Source: a virus. From it: DNA of 49,817 bases. Position numbers and translations under genes: made by a program. The stretch is taken from positions 1 to 49,817 of the IMG/VR virus record IMGVR_UViG_3300043398_000437. The stretch is one strand, 5' to 3'. How positions within the stretch are numbered: position 1 is the stretch's first letter; every line of letters starts with the position of its first letter. The notes beneath the pieces are model-generated. The model was not told the DNA's origin, searched no databases, and was given only the letters and a program-made list of their open reading frames with translations. Positions 15,223-22,738 of this stretch are shown here, piece by piece.

Positions 15223-15653
15223 GTGGAGACTCCGTCCTGCGTGAACGCGAACGGACGCAGGGTGAGCGCCTGTCCGCGCACGACGATGGTGATGGACACG
15301 GTGAGCCCGTTGCCGTCGTCGAAGGCATCGACAACCGCGCTGGCGCTCTGAATCCGCTTGTCGCGCTGGAGGTTCGTCTTGATGCGCGTGGTGAGCTCGG
15401 CCTGGCGCGACTCCGTGAGCTCCTCCTTCAGGAAGTCCTCGACGCCCACGCCGAAATCGGGGCGCGCCGCGTACTCGCCGGGCGACGTGATCAGGCAGTG
15501 GTAGACCCACTGCCTGAGCGCCGCCTCGCCCTCGACCAACTGCCAGTCGTGGTTCGACGCGACGTGGAAGTCGTCGTCGAAGAGGATGTCACGGCCGCGC
15601 CGGCGCGCGCGCTCGTCGCCGGACGGACGGTTGCTCGACGGGTACGCGCTCAC
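15219..15653 (-). CDS. Baseplate wedge gp25 / gpW-like protein
   Basis: 144 residues from GTG 15653. VEGEAALRQWVYHCLITSPGEYAARPDFGVGVEDFLKEELT is the characteristic core of gp25-like wedge proteins (a turn of the form ARPDFGxG). The C-terminal strand segment is LTVSITIVVRGQALTLRPF. It is a component of the sheath-initiating baseplate wedge and precedes gpJ as expected. Confidence 0.8.
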   Translation of the reverse strand: MSAYPSSNRPSGDERARRRGRDILFDDDFHVASNHDWQLVEGEAALRQWVYHCLITSPGEYAARPDFGVGVEDFLKEELTESRQAELTTRIKTNLQRDKRIQSASAVVDAFDDGNGLTVSITIVVRGQALTLRPFAFTQDGVST

Positions 15654-16192
15654 TTCGACCTCAGCGCCTGCGTGCCGTCGCCGTCAACGAACGGCCCCGG
15701 CGGAGTGAGCTTCGTCGGCCCCACCGGAGAGCCCGTGCCCGCCGTGGTATGCGTGTGGTTCTCGAAGTCGGCCCAGGTCACGAGCTTCACGGCGTCGTCC
15801 GCGGCGCCGTCGTGCACCACGAGCTCGCCGCCGGCGGGCACCTGGATCACGAACGTCGACCCGTCCAGCCCGTCCGGCGCCTGATCGGTGCGCGCGACGA
15901 CCACTGGCCCCATCTCGACCTCGCCGTCCGGCACGAGCACGGCGACCTCGGCGCCCACCGGCGGGATCGCGTACAGCCCCATCCCGCCCAGGCGCGCGGT
16001 GCACGCGATGCCCGACGGCTGGAGCTCGAGGTGAACCAGGACGCCGTACTCGTCGATCTCGAAGTGCGAGCCGTCCTCGAGCACCACCAGCGCCAGCGAG
16101 GCGTGCACCTTCCCGTCGGCGAGCGCCTCGCGGAGCGCGGCCGGGTCCCACCGGCGCGTCGCCTTGGCGAGCTTCGGGCGCTTGATCTTCAC
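15650..16192 (-). CDS. Baseplate spike (gpV/gp45-like), HxH apex
   Basis: 180 residues from GTG 16192. A likely OB-fold (LVHLELQPSGIACTARLGGMGLYAIPPVGAEVAVLVPDGE) is followed by a beta stretch (GSTFVIQVPAGGELVVHDGAADDAVKLVTW). The C-terminal DFENHTHTTAGTGSPVGPT has the His-x-His metal-binding signature at the tip of membrane-piercing spikes. Expected to be a trimer under the hub. The start has no SD; an 18-nt element ends 10 nt upstream. Confidence 0.75.
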   Translation of the reverse strand: MKIKRPKLAKATRRWDPAALREALADGKVHASLALVVLEDGSHFEIDEYGVLVHLELQPSGIACTARLGGMGLYAIPPVGAEVAVLVPDGEVEMGPVVVARTDQAPDGLDGSTFVIQVPAGGELVVHDGAADDAVKLVTWADFENHTHTTAGTGSPVGPTKLTPPGPFVDGDGTQALRSK

Positions 16193-16202
16193 CGCGCCAC
16201 GT

Positions 16203-16220
16203 TGCGCCGCGACCCTGCCC
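16203..16220 (-). repeat. 18-nt intergenic element, copy 4
   Basis: Perfect consensus (GGCGCA ending). It abuts the TAG of the hub gene and ends 10 nt before GTG 16192. Confidence 0.85.
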
Positions 16221-17654
16221 CTATTCGGTGGGCACCTGGACGTATTCCTGCAACTCGGCCTCGACGGACACGCCCTCGGTGGAGTAGTCGATCGTGACCT
16301 CCTTGACGCGCCACGGGCCGCGCAAGGTGTCGACCACGTCGTAGTTGCGCGCCACGTACTGGGCCACCGACTCGGGGAAGCCTGCGGCCTCCAGGCGGGC
16401 GCGCCGCGTCCCTTCGGGCAGCCTGGCGAGCTCCTCGTCGTTGTACACGTCGACGTCGAGGAGCGCGGCGTCGCCGGCGCGCATCTCGAGCACGTCGGCG
16501 CCGCCCAGGTCGACGAGGTCGCTCGTGCCCATGGCCACCGTCTGCTCGCTCTTGGCGATGAGCTCGTAGACCGTGCGCGCGATCTTGCGCAGCGTCGTCT
16601 CGCTCGAGATCCCAGGCATCTGGTAGACCTGGACCTGCTCGCGCTCCGTGCCCACGCCGGTGGCCGCGCTCTCGCCGCGCAGCGGGTAGCGACCGGTGAT
16701 CGTCTGCCGCGTCCGGTCGTCGTAGCTGCGCACCTCGATCACGGGCGTGCGCTCCTTGCCGAGGTGGCGCTGCATCTCGAGCGACTCGAGGTTCCGGCCC
16801 CAGGCGAAGCGGTAGATCGGCCGCTCGGGCCGGCTCTTCGGTAGCAGCCCGGCGCGGTGCTGGTGCAGGACGTGCGGCTGCGTGAGCACGACGTCGAGGC
16901 CGTCGACGAAGAGGATCCACCCTTCCTGCTGCGCCATCCGATACATGACGTCCCACCACGAGCTCTTCTCCGCCACGGGCTTGCCCTTTTTGCTGGTGCG
17001 GCGGTAGGCCGCGCCCACGATGGGCAGGTCGTCGCGCAGGCTCTCGGGCTCGACGCGCAGGCGCATCACGCCGCCGGTGTCGCCCTCGCGGAGCATCTGC
17101 TCGAGCTGCAGGTCGAGGCGGAGCCCGGCCGGCGATCGCCGCTGCGGCGACTTCTTGGTGCTCCACTCCTTCTCGCTGAAGAGCGCCGTGTAATCCTGCC
17201 CGTCGAGCGTGACCACGTGCCCGCCGTCGTCCATCCGACTCGTGACGTCGTCCACGAGCCCGACGATCACGGGGCGCAGGGTCGGGCTCCCATTCGCGTC
17301 GCGCGGCACGGGCGCGCCGAGGTAGGGAGCGTTCCAGACGTACACCTCGACCGCGCAGGCCCGCAGCTGCTTCGGCGTGAGCGGCAGCGCGCGCGCGTCG
17401 AACTCGACGTGGTAGGAGTCCGGCTTCTGGTAGCTGTTGCGCACGACGCGAACCGCCGTCGGGCGCGCGGCCACCATGATTGTGTCGGCGATGCGTCGCG
17501 CCGCGCCGCCGTAGCGGGCGTGGGTCTCGAACCCCTCGAGCGGGCGCATCGTCTCCATGGTCCCGGTGATCGCGACGAGCGCCTGCGGGTAGTAGACCTT
17601 CCCCGGCGCCCGGATCGAGGCACGGCGGGCCTGGTCGGCGAGGTTCGAGGCCAT
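16221..17654 (-). CDS. Baseplate hub protein (gpD / Mu gp44-like)
   Basis: 477 residues from ATG 17654, overlapping the upstream stop (TGATG). Beta-rich N-domain (KVYYPQALVAITGTMETMRPLEGF, VEVYVWNAPYLG, VIVGLVDDVTSRMDDGGHVVTLDGQDYTALF) followed by a mixed domain (WWDVMYRMAQQEGWILFVDGLDVVL). The C-terminal part ends WRVKEVTIDYSTEGVSVEAELQEYVQVPTE, a typical hub ending. Context (between the LysM protein and the spike) fits late-control/hub proteins that carry the spike. Confidence 0.7.
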   Translation of the reverse strand: MASNLADQARRASIRAPGKVYYPQALVAITGTMETMRPLEGFETHARYGGAARRIADTIMVAARPTAVRVVRNSYQKPDSYHVEFDARALPLTPKQLRACAVEVYVWNAPYLGAPVPRDANGSPTLRPVIVGLVDDVTSRMDDGGHVVTLDGQDYTALFSEKEWSTKKSPQRRSPAGLRLDLQLEQMLREGDTGGVMRLRVEPESLRDDLPIVGAAYRRTSKKGKPVAEKSSWWDVMYRMAQQEGWILFVDGLDVVLTQPHVLHQHRAGLLPKSRPERPIYRFAWGRNLESLEMQRHLGKERTPVIEVRSYDDRTRQTITGRYPLRGESAATGVGTEREQVQVYQMPGISSETTLRKIARTVYELIAKSEQTVAMGTSDLVDLGGADVLEMRAGDAALLDVDVYNDEELARLPEGTRRARLEAAGFPESVAQYVARNYDVVDTLRGPWRVKEVTIDYSTEGVSVEAELQEYVQVPTE

Positions 17655-18850
17655 CAGCCGCCCTCGCCGATGCCGCCGGCGCCGTTCGCCGTCGTCCCGC
17701 CGCTGTCCGTCCCGGTCCCGCGCCCAGATCCGTTCGCGCCGTTGAGCGTCGACCCGCTCGCCGCGCTGGCACCCACGCCGTCGCGGTCCGTCACGGCGCC
17801 GGCGGCTGGGATGACGAGGAGCTCGTCGCCGCTCAGGGTGGGCGACACGAGGCCGTTGCGCTGCGCGATCATGCGCCACTGCGACGTCGACCCATAGAAC
17901 CGCCGCGAGATCGAGTAGAGGTGCTCGCCCTGGAATGGCCGGTAGAAGCAGCGCACGTCGGCCTCGGCGCGGCTCGCGACCTCGTCGGAGGCATCGGAGG
18001 CGTGCAGGCTCAGCAGTCGCAACTGGAAGCCGAGCTCACGGCACCAGGCCTCGAAGTTGAGGACGTCCGAGGCGGTCTGGTAGCCGAGCTCGGTGTCCGC
18101 GCGGAGGGTGATGAGCGTGTTCAGCGCCGTGCCGACGACGTTACGCATCGACGCGAAGAGCGCCCCGACGCGCAGGACGTCGAGCTTCGCCTCCTCGGCT
18201 GGCTGCACGATCCGCTGGTTCAGCGCCGCATCCAGGTCCGCGAAGGCCGCCTCGAGGTCGTCGAGCAGGCCGCCAACGTCGCTCGCCACGGTCCCGCTCA
18301 GCGCCGCGGTCGGGGCCAGCGCGCGCAACTCGCGCACCCGATCCACGTCCGTGCTCAGGCTGTCGGTGAGCGCCGACGCGGACATCGCGCGCGTGGCGTT
18401 GCTCGCCGGGCGCAGCGGGTCAGCCTCCTCGGCCACCTGCGGCGAGAGCGTGAAGCGGTAGCCGATGCGGCTGTCGTAGTCGAGCGGGTATTCCGCCTCG
18501 GTGATCAGGCCGACGAACGCGATCCCGGAGTACTCGATCCGCACGAGGTTCGCGCGGCGCACCATCGTGTCGAAGGCCAGGCGCGTCGCGCGCGCGTAGC
18601 CGGCGCCGTTCCAGCGGTCGTCCCAGGTGCCCTCGAGCACCTGGTCCTTGCTGTTTGGCCCGAGCACCTGGTGCGCCGGCTCGTCGCCGCCGGGGTAGTC
18701 GGTCCGCTTGTTCCGCACGGCGGTGCCGATGGTCCACGGCCGGCGCGGCATCGAGCGCAGCTCCGCCGACCACTCGAACCGCGCGGCGCCGCCGACGACC
18801 ACTGCGCCGTCGCGAAGGAGCTCGGTCACGATGAACTGGCCGCCGGTCAT
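17654..18850 (-). CDS. Baseplate/tail protein with C-terminal LysM domain
   Basis: 398 residues from ATG 18850. N-terminal beta domain (residues 1-140), a helical middle (LLDDLEAAFADLDAALNQRIVQ) and a LysM-like module near residues 295-350 (FYRPFQGEHLYSISRRFYGSTSQWRMIAQRNGL...LVIP). The last 45 residues are Gly/Ser/Thr linker. It occupies the position of Mu gp43/DNA-circularisation-like and T4 gp53-type baseplate proteins. LysM may bind peptidoglycan or join tape measure and hub. Confidence 0.7.
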   Translation of the reverse strand: MTGGQFIVTELLRDGAVVVGGAARFEWSAELRSMPRRPWTIGTAVRNKRTDYPGGDEPAHQVLGPNSKDQVLEGTWDDRWNGAGYARATRLAFDTMVRRANLVRIEYSGIAFVGLITEAEYPLDYDSRIGYRFTLSPQVAEEADPLRPASNATRAMSASALTDSLSTDVDRVRELRALAPTAALSGTVASDVGGLLDDLEAAFADLDAALNQRIVQPAEEAKLDVLRVGALFASMRNVVGTALNTLITLRADTELGYQTASDVLNFEAWCRELGFQLRLLSLHASDASDEVASRAEADVRCFYRPFQGEHLYSISRRFYGSTSQWRMIAQRNGLVSPTLSGDELLVIPAAGAVTDRDGVGASAASGSTLNGANGSGRGTGTDSGGTTANGAGGIGEGG

Positions 18851-20598
18851 GCGCCCTCACGGAAGACGTGGCGCGAGCCGCGCGGGTTCTTCAGGTAGTC
18901 GACGGCCACCGAGGTCATCGCGACCGCGAAGCGGTCCGGGTCGTCGGTCATGACCATCACCTCGTTGTGCTGGCTGACGTTGACGTTCTGCTTCGGTGGC
19001 TTCGAGGCGTCGTCCTTGCTGTTGGCGTTCGGCAGCGCCTTGAGCCCCTTGATGAACAGCCCGGCCGGGTCCATCAACGCGCGCGCCGCCGCCGGCACGA
19101 GCGACGGGATCTGCTGGAGCCCGGCGTTGAACGAGCCGATCGCCTTGGCCGCGGTCGCCCACGCCGCGTGATCGAGGAGTCGGTTCAGTGTGCTGATGTA
19201 GCCCTGGATCTCCGGGACCATAATGCCGGCCTGGCTTCCGGTCTTGAAGATCGCGTTCTCGTCGACCTTCCCACCACGGATGTAGCCTTCGGCGCGCGCG
19301 GTCGCGAGCACGCGCGCCGCAATGCGCGACTGTGCCGCCTCGGTCCCGGCCGTGGCGGCGAACGCCGCATCCCGGCCGGAGAACCGGTCGCCGCCGAACA
19401 TCCCGCCGAACTGCGCCATGCCCAGCTCGCCCATGCTCCGGCGCGCCGTGCCCCAGTTCGCCTGCGAGTCGATCCGGCGGGTCTGCATATCGTCGGCGTG
19501 GTCGGCGAGCAGCGTGGCCGTCGCGGCGACGCCGGCGAGCAGCGTGGACACGCCGCCGATGCTCCTGGCGAACCCCGCCAGGGACCCCAGCCCGCCCCCG
19601 TTGAGCTGCGCCAGCGAGCCGACGACGCCCTGCACGCTTCCCGTGACCAGCCCGACGCCCTTGCCGACGAGGTATGCCTTCGCCAGCGTCATCAGCAAGT
19701 CGCGGTGCTCGACGATGAACCCGGCGATCTTCTTGACCATGTCGAACCCGGTCTTGAGCGCCGACGTGAAGTCGGCCGCCCACTGCTTGATCTTCTCCGG
19801 GTGCTTCTCGATCCAGGTGTTCCACTTCGCGATCTCGGCCGTGATGCTCTTGAACAGCGGCAGGCCGATCTTGCCGAGCGCGATGGAGAGGTTGTCCTTC
19901 AGCGTCGAGGTCACGCCAGCGAAGGACTCGCCCATCGCCTTCGCCGCCGACTTGAGCGCCGGGTCGTTCAGCGCGCGCATCGTGATCTTGGCGCGGTCGG
20001 CGGCGCTCGAGCGGTTGAATCGCTCCTGGGAGATGCCCTGCGAGGCCAGGAAGATCTGCGCGGTGCGGTCGCGCGCGCCCACGGTGCCGGCGAGCATCTG
20101 CTTCACGTCGAGCGCGACCATGTCCGCGCGTTCGCCGAGCGCGGCCGCCGCGATCGTCGCGCCGACGGTCATCTCCTTGAGCTGCTTCATCCCCAGGCCA
20201 GCCTGCATCGCCGACGAGGCGATCATCTGGTGCATCTCGAGGAAGTCCTTCGTCTCGCCGACGGAGTTCTTGGCGACCTGCTGGTAGTCCTGGAAGAGGC
20301 CGGTCGCGTGCGACATCGCCGTGTCCCACCTGCCACCGAGGAGCATCTTCTCCTGCGCGGCGAGCGAGATGGTCGACTGCTCGATGCTCGAGTTGAAGTC
20401 GATGAACATCGACTTCCCGAGGCGGAAGGCGCCGTAGCCGGCCAGCGCCGCGCCGACGCCCCTGAGCGCCGAGACCAGCCCGCCGGTCGACTTCGAGGCG
20501 CGCTCGGCGCCCTGGCCGATCTTGTCGAGGCCGCCGGACGCGGAATCGCGAGTCTTATAGAGTACTTCGATGGCGTACGTCGTGGTCGTACCGCTCAT
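18847..20598 (-). CDS. Tail tape measure protein
   Basis: 583 residues from ATG 20598. Opens TYAIEVLYKTRDSASGGLDKIGQGAERASKSTGGLVSALRGVGAALAGYGAFRLG, the usual tape-measure start. It is followed by long helices, a hydrophobic mid-section (LLMTLAKAYLVGKGVGLVTGSVQGVVG) and a C-terminal NVSQHNEVMVMTDDPDRFAVAM. It sets tail length; at about 0.15 nm per residue it would predict a tail of roughly 85-90 nm (inference). An HNH gene separates it from the chaperone genes. Confidence 0.85.
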   Translation of the reverse strand: MSGTTTTYAIEVLYKTRDSASGGLDKIGQGAERASKSTGGLVSALRGVGAALAGYGAFRLGKSMFIDFNSSIEQSTISLAAQEKMLLGGRWDTAMSHATGLFQDYQQVAKNSVGETKDFLEMHQMIASSAMQAGLGMKQLKEMTVGATIAAAALGERADMVALDVKQMLAGTVGARDRTAQIFLASQGISQERFNRSSAADRAKITMRALNDPALKSAAKAMGESFAGVTSTLKDNLSIALGKIGLPLFKSITAEIAKWNTWIEKHPEKIKQWAADFTSALKTGFDMVKKIAGFIVEHRDLLMTLAKAYLVGKGVGLVTGSVQGVVGSLAQLNGGGLGSLAGFARSIGGVSTLLAGVAATATLLADHADDMQTRRIDSQANWGTARRSMGELGMAQFGGMFGGDRFSGRDAAFAATAGTEAAQSRIAARVLATARAEGYIRGGKVDENAIFKTGSQAGIMVPEIQGYISTLNRLLDHAAWATAAKAIGSFNAGLQQIPSLVPAAARALMDPAGLFIKGLKALPNANSKDDASKPPKQNVNVSQHNEVMVMTDDPDRFAVAMTSVAVDYLKNPRGSRHVFREGA

Positions 20599-21107
20599 CG
20601 ACGTGCCTTATCTTCAAGGTGCCGCCACGTGCGTCGGTTGGCGATCTTGCTGATCGCACCATGGTTGACACCGAAGGCGGCCGCGAGCTCCATCAGTGTC
20701 TCTCCGGCAGCTCGCCGAGCTCGAATCGCGAGCACGTCGGCCTCGACCAGCTTCGCGCGACCGTGTGCCTCTCCGCGGGTCTTGTCGGCGTGGCGCGGCC
20801 CACGCGACTGGCGACCCTTCGAGACCATGTCGTCCGCGTTGTCCTGGACCGAACCGAGGAATAGGTGCCCCGGACGCACGCACCGCGGGTTGTCGCAGCG
20901 GTGGCACACGAAGATCCCATGAGGAATCGGGCCGTTCGCCATCTCCCATGAGAGGCGATGCGCGTAGTCCTGGCGGCCGCCGCTCCGGCGGCTCCCGCCG
21001 ACGCCGATCACGCCGTAGCCGCGCCCGGCCTTGGCCCCGGTCCACTCCCAGCAGCCGTCGCCGATGCGGACCTTCGACCAGAAGCGGTCCTCGACGCTGA
21101 TGCCCAC
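20595..21107 (-). CDS. HNH endonuclease 1 (type A)
   Basis: 170 residues from GTG 21107. Zinc/HNH core CWEWTGAKAGRGYG...RLSWEMANGPIPHGIFVCHRCDNPRCVRPGHLFLG...ADDMVSKGR, followed by a C-terminal HTH (LIEADVLAIRARRAAGETLMELAAAFGVNHGAISKIANRRTW). This is the usual free-standing phage homing layout. It is inserted between the chaperone and tape measure genes and overlaps the tape start by 4 nt. DNA stretches near 20880 and 21045 are close copies of those in HNH 2. Confidence 0.9.
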   Translation of the reverse strand: MGISVEDRFWSKVRIGDGCWEWTGAKAGRGYGVIGVGGSRRSGGRQDYAHRLSWEMANGPIPHGIFVCHRCDNPRCVRPGHLFLGSVQDNADDMVSKGRQSRGPRHADKTRGEAHGRAKLVEADVLAIRARRAAGETLMELAAAFGVNHGAISKIANRRTWRHLEDKARR

Positions 21108-21117
21108 GAAGGCAGAT

Positions 21118-21135
21118 TGCGCCGCGACCCTGCCC
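21118..21135 (-). repeat. 18-nt intergenic element, copy 5
   Basis: Perfect consensus. It abuts the stop of the T-frame of the tail chaperone and ends 10 nt before GTG 21107 of HNH 1. Confidence 0.85.
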
Positions 21136-21387
21136 CTATTCGTCGTGGTTCATCTCGGCGCCAGCGCCGTAGATCGCTTCCAGGTAGGCCCGCACCGACT
21201 TGTGCAGGTGCCAGCGGTCGTGCATCGAAAGCGCTCGGTACTGGTCCCAGGTCATCCCCTGTCGGCCGACCATCACCCACTGCCCGAGCAGCTGGCGACG
21301 CACCCACCGATAGTGCGCGTAGGGCTGGCCCTCTACGGGCTGGTCGCCGTCGACTTCGTCTTCGTGTCGACGGCCACGCCTTCCCCC
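21136..21387 (-). CDS. Tail assembly chaperone, T-frame extension (by -1 frameshift)
   Basis: The frame ending at 21136 has no good start of its own. It continues the G-frame ORF when shifted by -1 at GGGGGAA (21387-21381). The extension of about 83 residues contains VEGQPYAHYRWVRRQLLGQWVMVGRQGMTWDQYRALSMHDRWHLHKSVRAYLEA, plausible folded protein. In most tailed phages the gene pair between tube and tape measure makes a short G and a longer G-T protein this way, and both chaperone the tape measure. The fused product would be about 195 residues. Confidence 0.65.
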   Translation of the reverse strand, partial: GGRRGRRHEDEVDGDQPVEGQPYAHYRWVRRQLLGQWVMVGRQGMTWDQYRALSMHDRWHLHKSVRAYLEAIYGAGAEMNHDE

Positions 21388-21722
21388 AGCTCTTCGGCCT
21401 CGGCCACCGCGTTCAGCTTGGCGAAGGCGCGCAGCGCGAACTCCTTCGAGCGCGTCGGCCAGACGTCGAAGCTGGCGAAGGGCTGCGCCACCTGCACCTC
21501 CTGCCCCGAGAGCACGATGGACACCACGCCCTCCTTGAACAGCTCGAGCTGGAAGTTGCCCTTCTTGCCGGCGCCGTCGGCCGCGCGCGCCGCGTTCTCC
21601 TCGTCCACGCCGTCGGTCTCGCGCACGACGATCGACTCGAGCGCCTTGCCGCGCCCGTCGTGGCAGCCCTTCGGGAACTTGAACCGCATGTGGAGCAGGT
21701 GCGGATTCCGGTCGTGACTCAT
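21333..21722 (-). CDS. Tail assembly chaperone (G-type)
   Basis: 129 residues from ATG 21722, with leader GGAGGGCAC upstream (21740-21732). Sequence runs FKFPKGCHDGRGKALESIVVRETDGVDE, a Lys/Asp-rich middle, KGNFQLELFKEGVVSIVLSGQEV, FDVWPTRSKEFALRAFAKLNAVAEAEELGEG, and stops soon after the slip site. Position between the tube and the tape measure and the overlap with the T-frame give the assignment. Confidence 0.7.
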   Translation of the reverse strand: MSHDRNPHLLHMRFKFPKGCHDGRGKALESIVVRETDGVDEENAARAADGAGKKGNFQLELFKEGVVSIVLSGQEVQVAQPFASFDVWPTRSKEFALRAFAKLNAVAEAEELGEGVAVDTKTKSTATSP

Positions 21723-21741
21723 GGTGCCCTTGTGCCCTCCT

Positions 21742-21763
21742 CAACTGGCCGTTCGGCCAGTTG
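21742..21763. promoter_or_regulatory. Inverted repeat CAACTGGCC/GGCCAGTTG
   Basis: Perfect 9-bp arms with a 4-nt loop, between the stop of HNH 2 and the GGAGGGCAC leader of the chaperone gene. No U-run follows, so a classic terminator is doubtful. A second copy with 5-nt loop is inside the ParB-like gene (48332-48354), raising the possibility of a protein-binding site. Confidence 0.5.
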
Positions 21764-21764
21764 G

Positions 21765-22286
21765 CTACTGCGTCACATGTGCCCAAGTACGGCGGAGCAC
21801 GATGCTGGTGATGGTCGGCGGGCTAACGCCAAATCGGCGCGCCAGCCTCTTCTTCGGCTCCCCTGCGGCGTGGAGGTCGCGGATCTCGCGCACGCGCATC
21901 TCGTCGAGCACCGCCATCCCGTGCGACTCGCCTCGCGGCATAAGCTCACGGTGCAGCCGCGCTCCGTTTGCATCCGCGCGCGGGCGAGGGTGCCTCGACT
22001 GGCGCCCCTTAGCCCTCATGTCGGCCATGTTGTCCTTGTGCGTCCCGAGGAACAGGTGCGACGGGCGCACGCACGCCGGGTTGTCGCAGCGGTGGCACAC
22101 GAAGATCCCATTGCCGATCGGGCCATTGGCAATTTCCCATGCGACGCCATGCGCCAATCGAACCCGGCCGGATTCCCAAAAGGCTCCGTACCCCGCCGAA
22201 GTGCGGGCTGCAGTCCACTCCCAGCACCCGTCGCCGATGCGGACCCTCGACCAGAATCGGTCTTCTTTGCTACTGCGACAGGACAT
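21765..22286 (-). CDS. HNH endonuclease 2 (type A)
   Basis: 173 residues from ATG 22286, overlapping the tail-tube stop by 17 nt. Same plan as HNH 1: CWEWTAARTSAGYG, ...NGIFVCHRCDNPACVRPSHLFLGTHKDNMADMRAKGRQ, then an HTH tail (EMRVREIRDLHAAGEPKKRLARRFGVSPPTITSIVLRRTW). It separates tube from chaperone. Invasion by a mobile endonuclease is the simplest reading. Confidence 0.9.
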   Translation of the reverse strand: MSCRSSKEDRFWSRVRIGDGCWEWTAARTSAGYGAFWESGRVRLAHGVAWEIANGPIGNGIFVCHRCDNPACVRPSHLFLGTHKDNMADMRAKGRQSRHPRPRADANGARLHRELMPRGESHGMAVLDEMRVREIRDLHAAGEPKKRLARRFGVSPPTITSIVLRRTWAHVTQ

Positions 22287-22710
22287 CCGCTTCCGCAGGG
22301 CTGAACCCTTTAAAAGAATTCGTGATGTTCTCCTTGCGGCCGCTGTTCGCGCGCGTGCCCGGCGACAGCGTGACGTCGGAGTAGGCGAGGATCCGCGAGC
22401 CCACGCCGGCCTTGCGGTACTTCGTCTTGACCTTCACGGTCGCGCGCGGCGGCGCCAGGCCCGCGCGCTCGCGCGACATGAGCAGCTGGCGCAGCTCGAT
22501 GGCCTGAGCGTCGTCCTCGTCGCACGAGAACGAGAAGTTCACGCCGTTGAACTGCGGGTTGGCCTGCGACGTGCGCTGGCCGATGTAGTCGTCCATCTTG
22601 AGGTCGAAGTCGGGCTCCTCCGACCAGTCCTTGGTGAGCAGCGTGAAGCGCCGCCCGTCCACCGCGAGGAAGAGGGTTGCTTCGCTGCCACGAACCGCTG
22701 CGCTCGACAT
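22270..22710 (-). CDS. Tail tube protein
   Basis: 146 residues from ATG 22710. Compact beta-rich protein (ATLFLAVDGRRFTLLTKDWSEEPDFDLKMDDYIGQRTSQANPQFNGVNFSFSCDEDDAQ ... YSDVTLSPGTRA ... ITNSFKGF). Length and position directly after the sheath gene are as in Mu-like and P2-like contractile phages, where the tube follows the sheath. Confidence 0.75.
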   Translation of the reverse strand: MSSAAVRGSEATLFLAVDGRRFTLLTKDWSEEPDFDLKMDDYIGQRTSQANPQFNGVNFSFSCDEDDAQAIELRQLLMSRERAGLAPPRATVKVKTKYRKAGVGSRILAYSDVTLSPGTRANSGRKENITNSFKGFSPAEADVLSQ

Positions 22711-22738
22711 CTTCGTCTGCCTTTCCGCGCTCGCGCGC

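Noticed and set aside
18868-20922. 684-codon rightward ORF opposite the tape measure gene
   Set aside because: High GC content creates long stop-free antisense frames; composition is typical of antisense and the tape measure motifs lie on the other strand.
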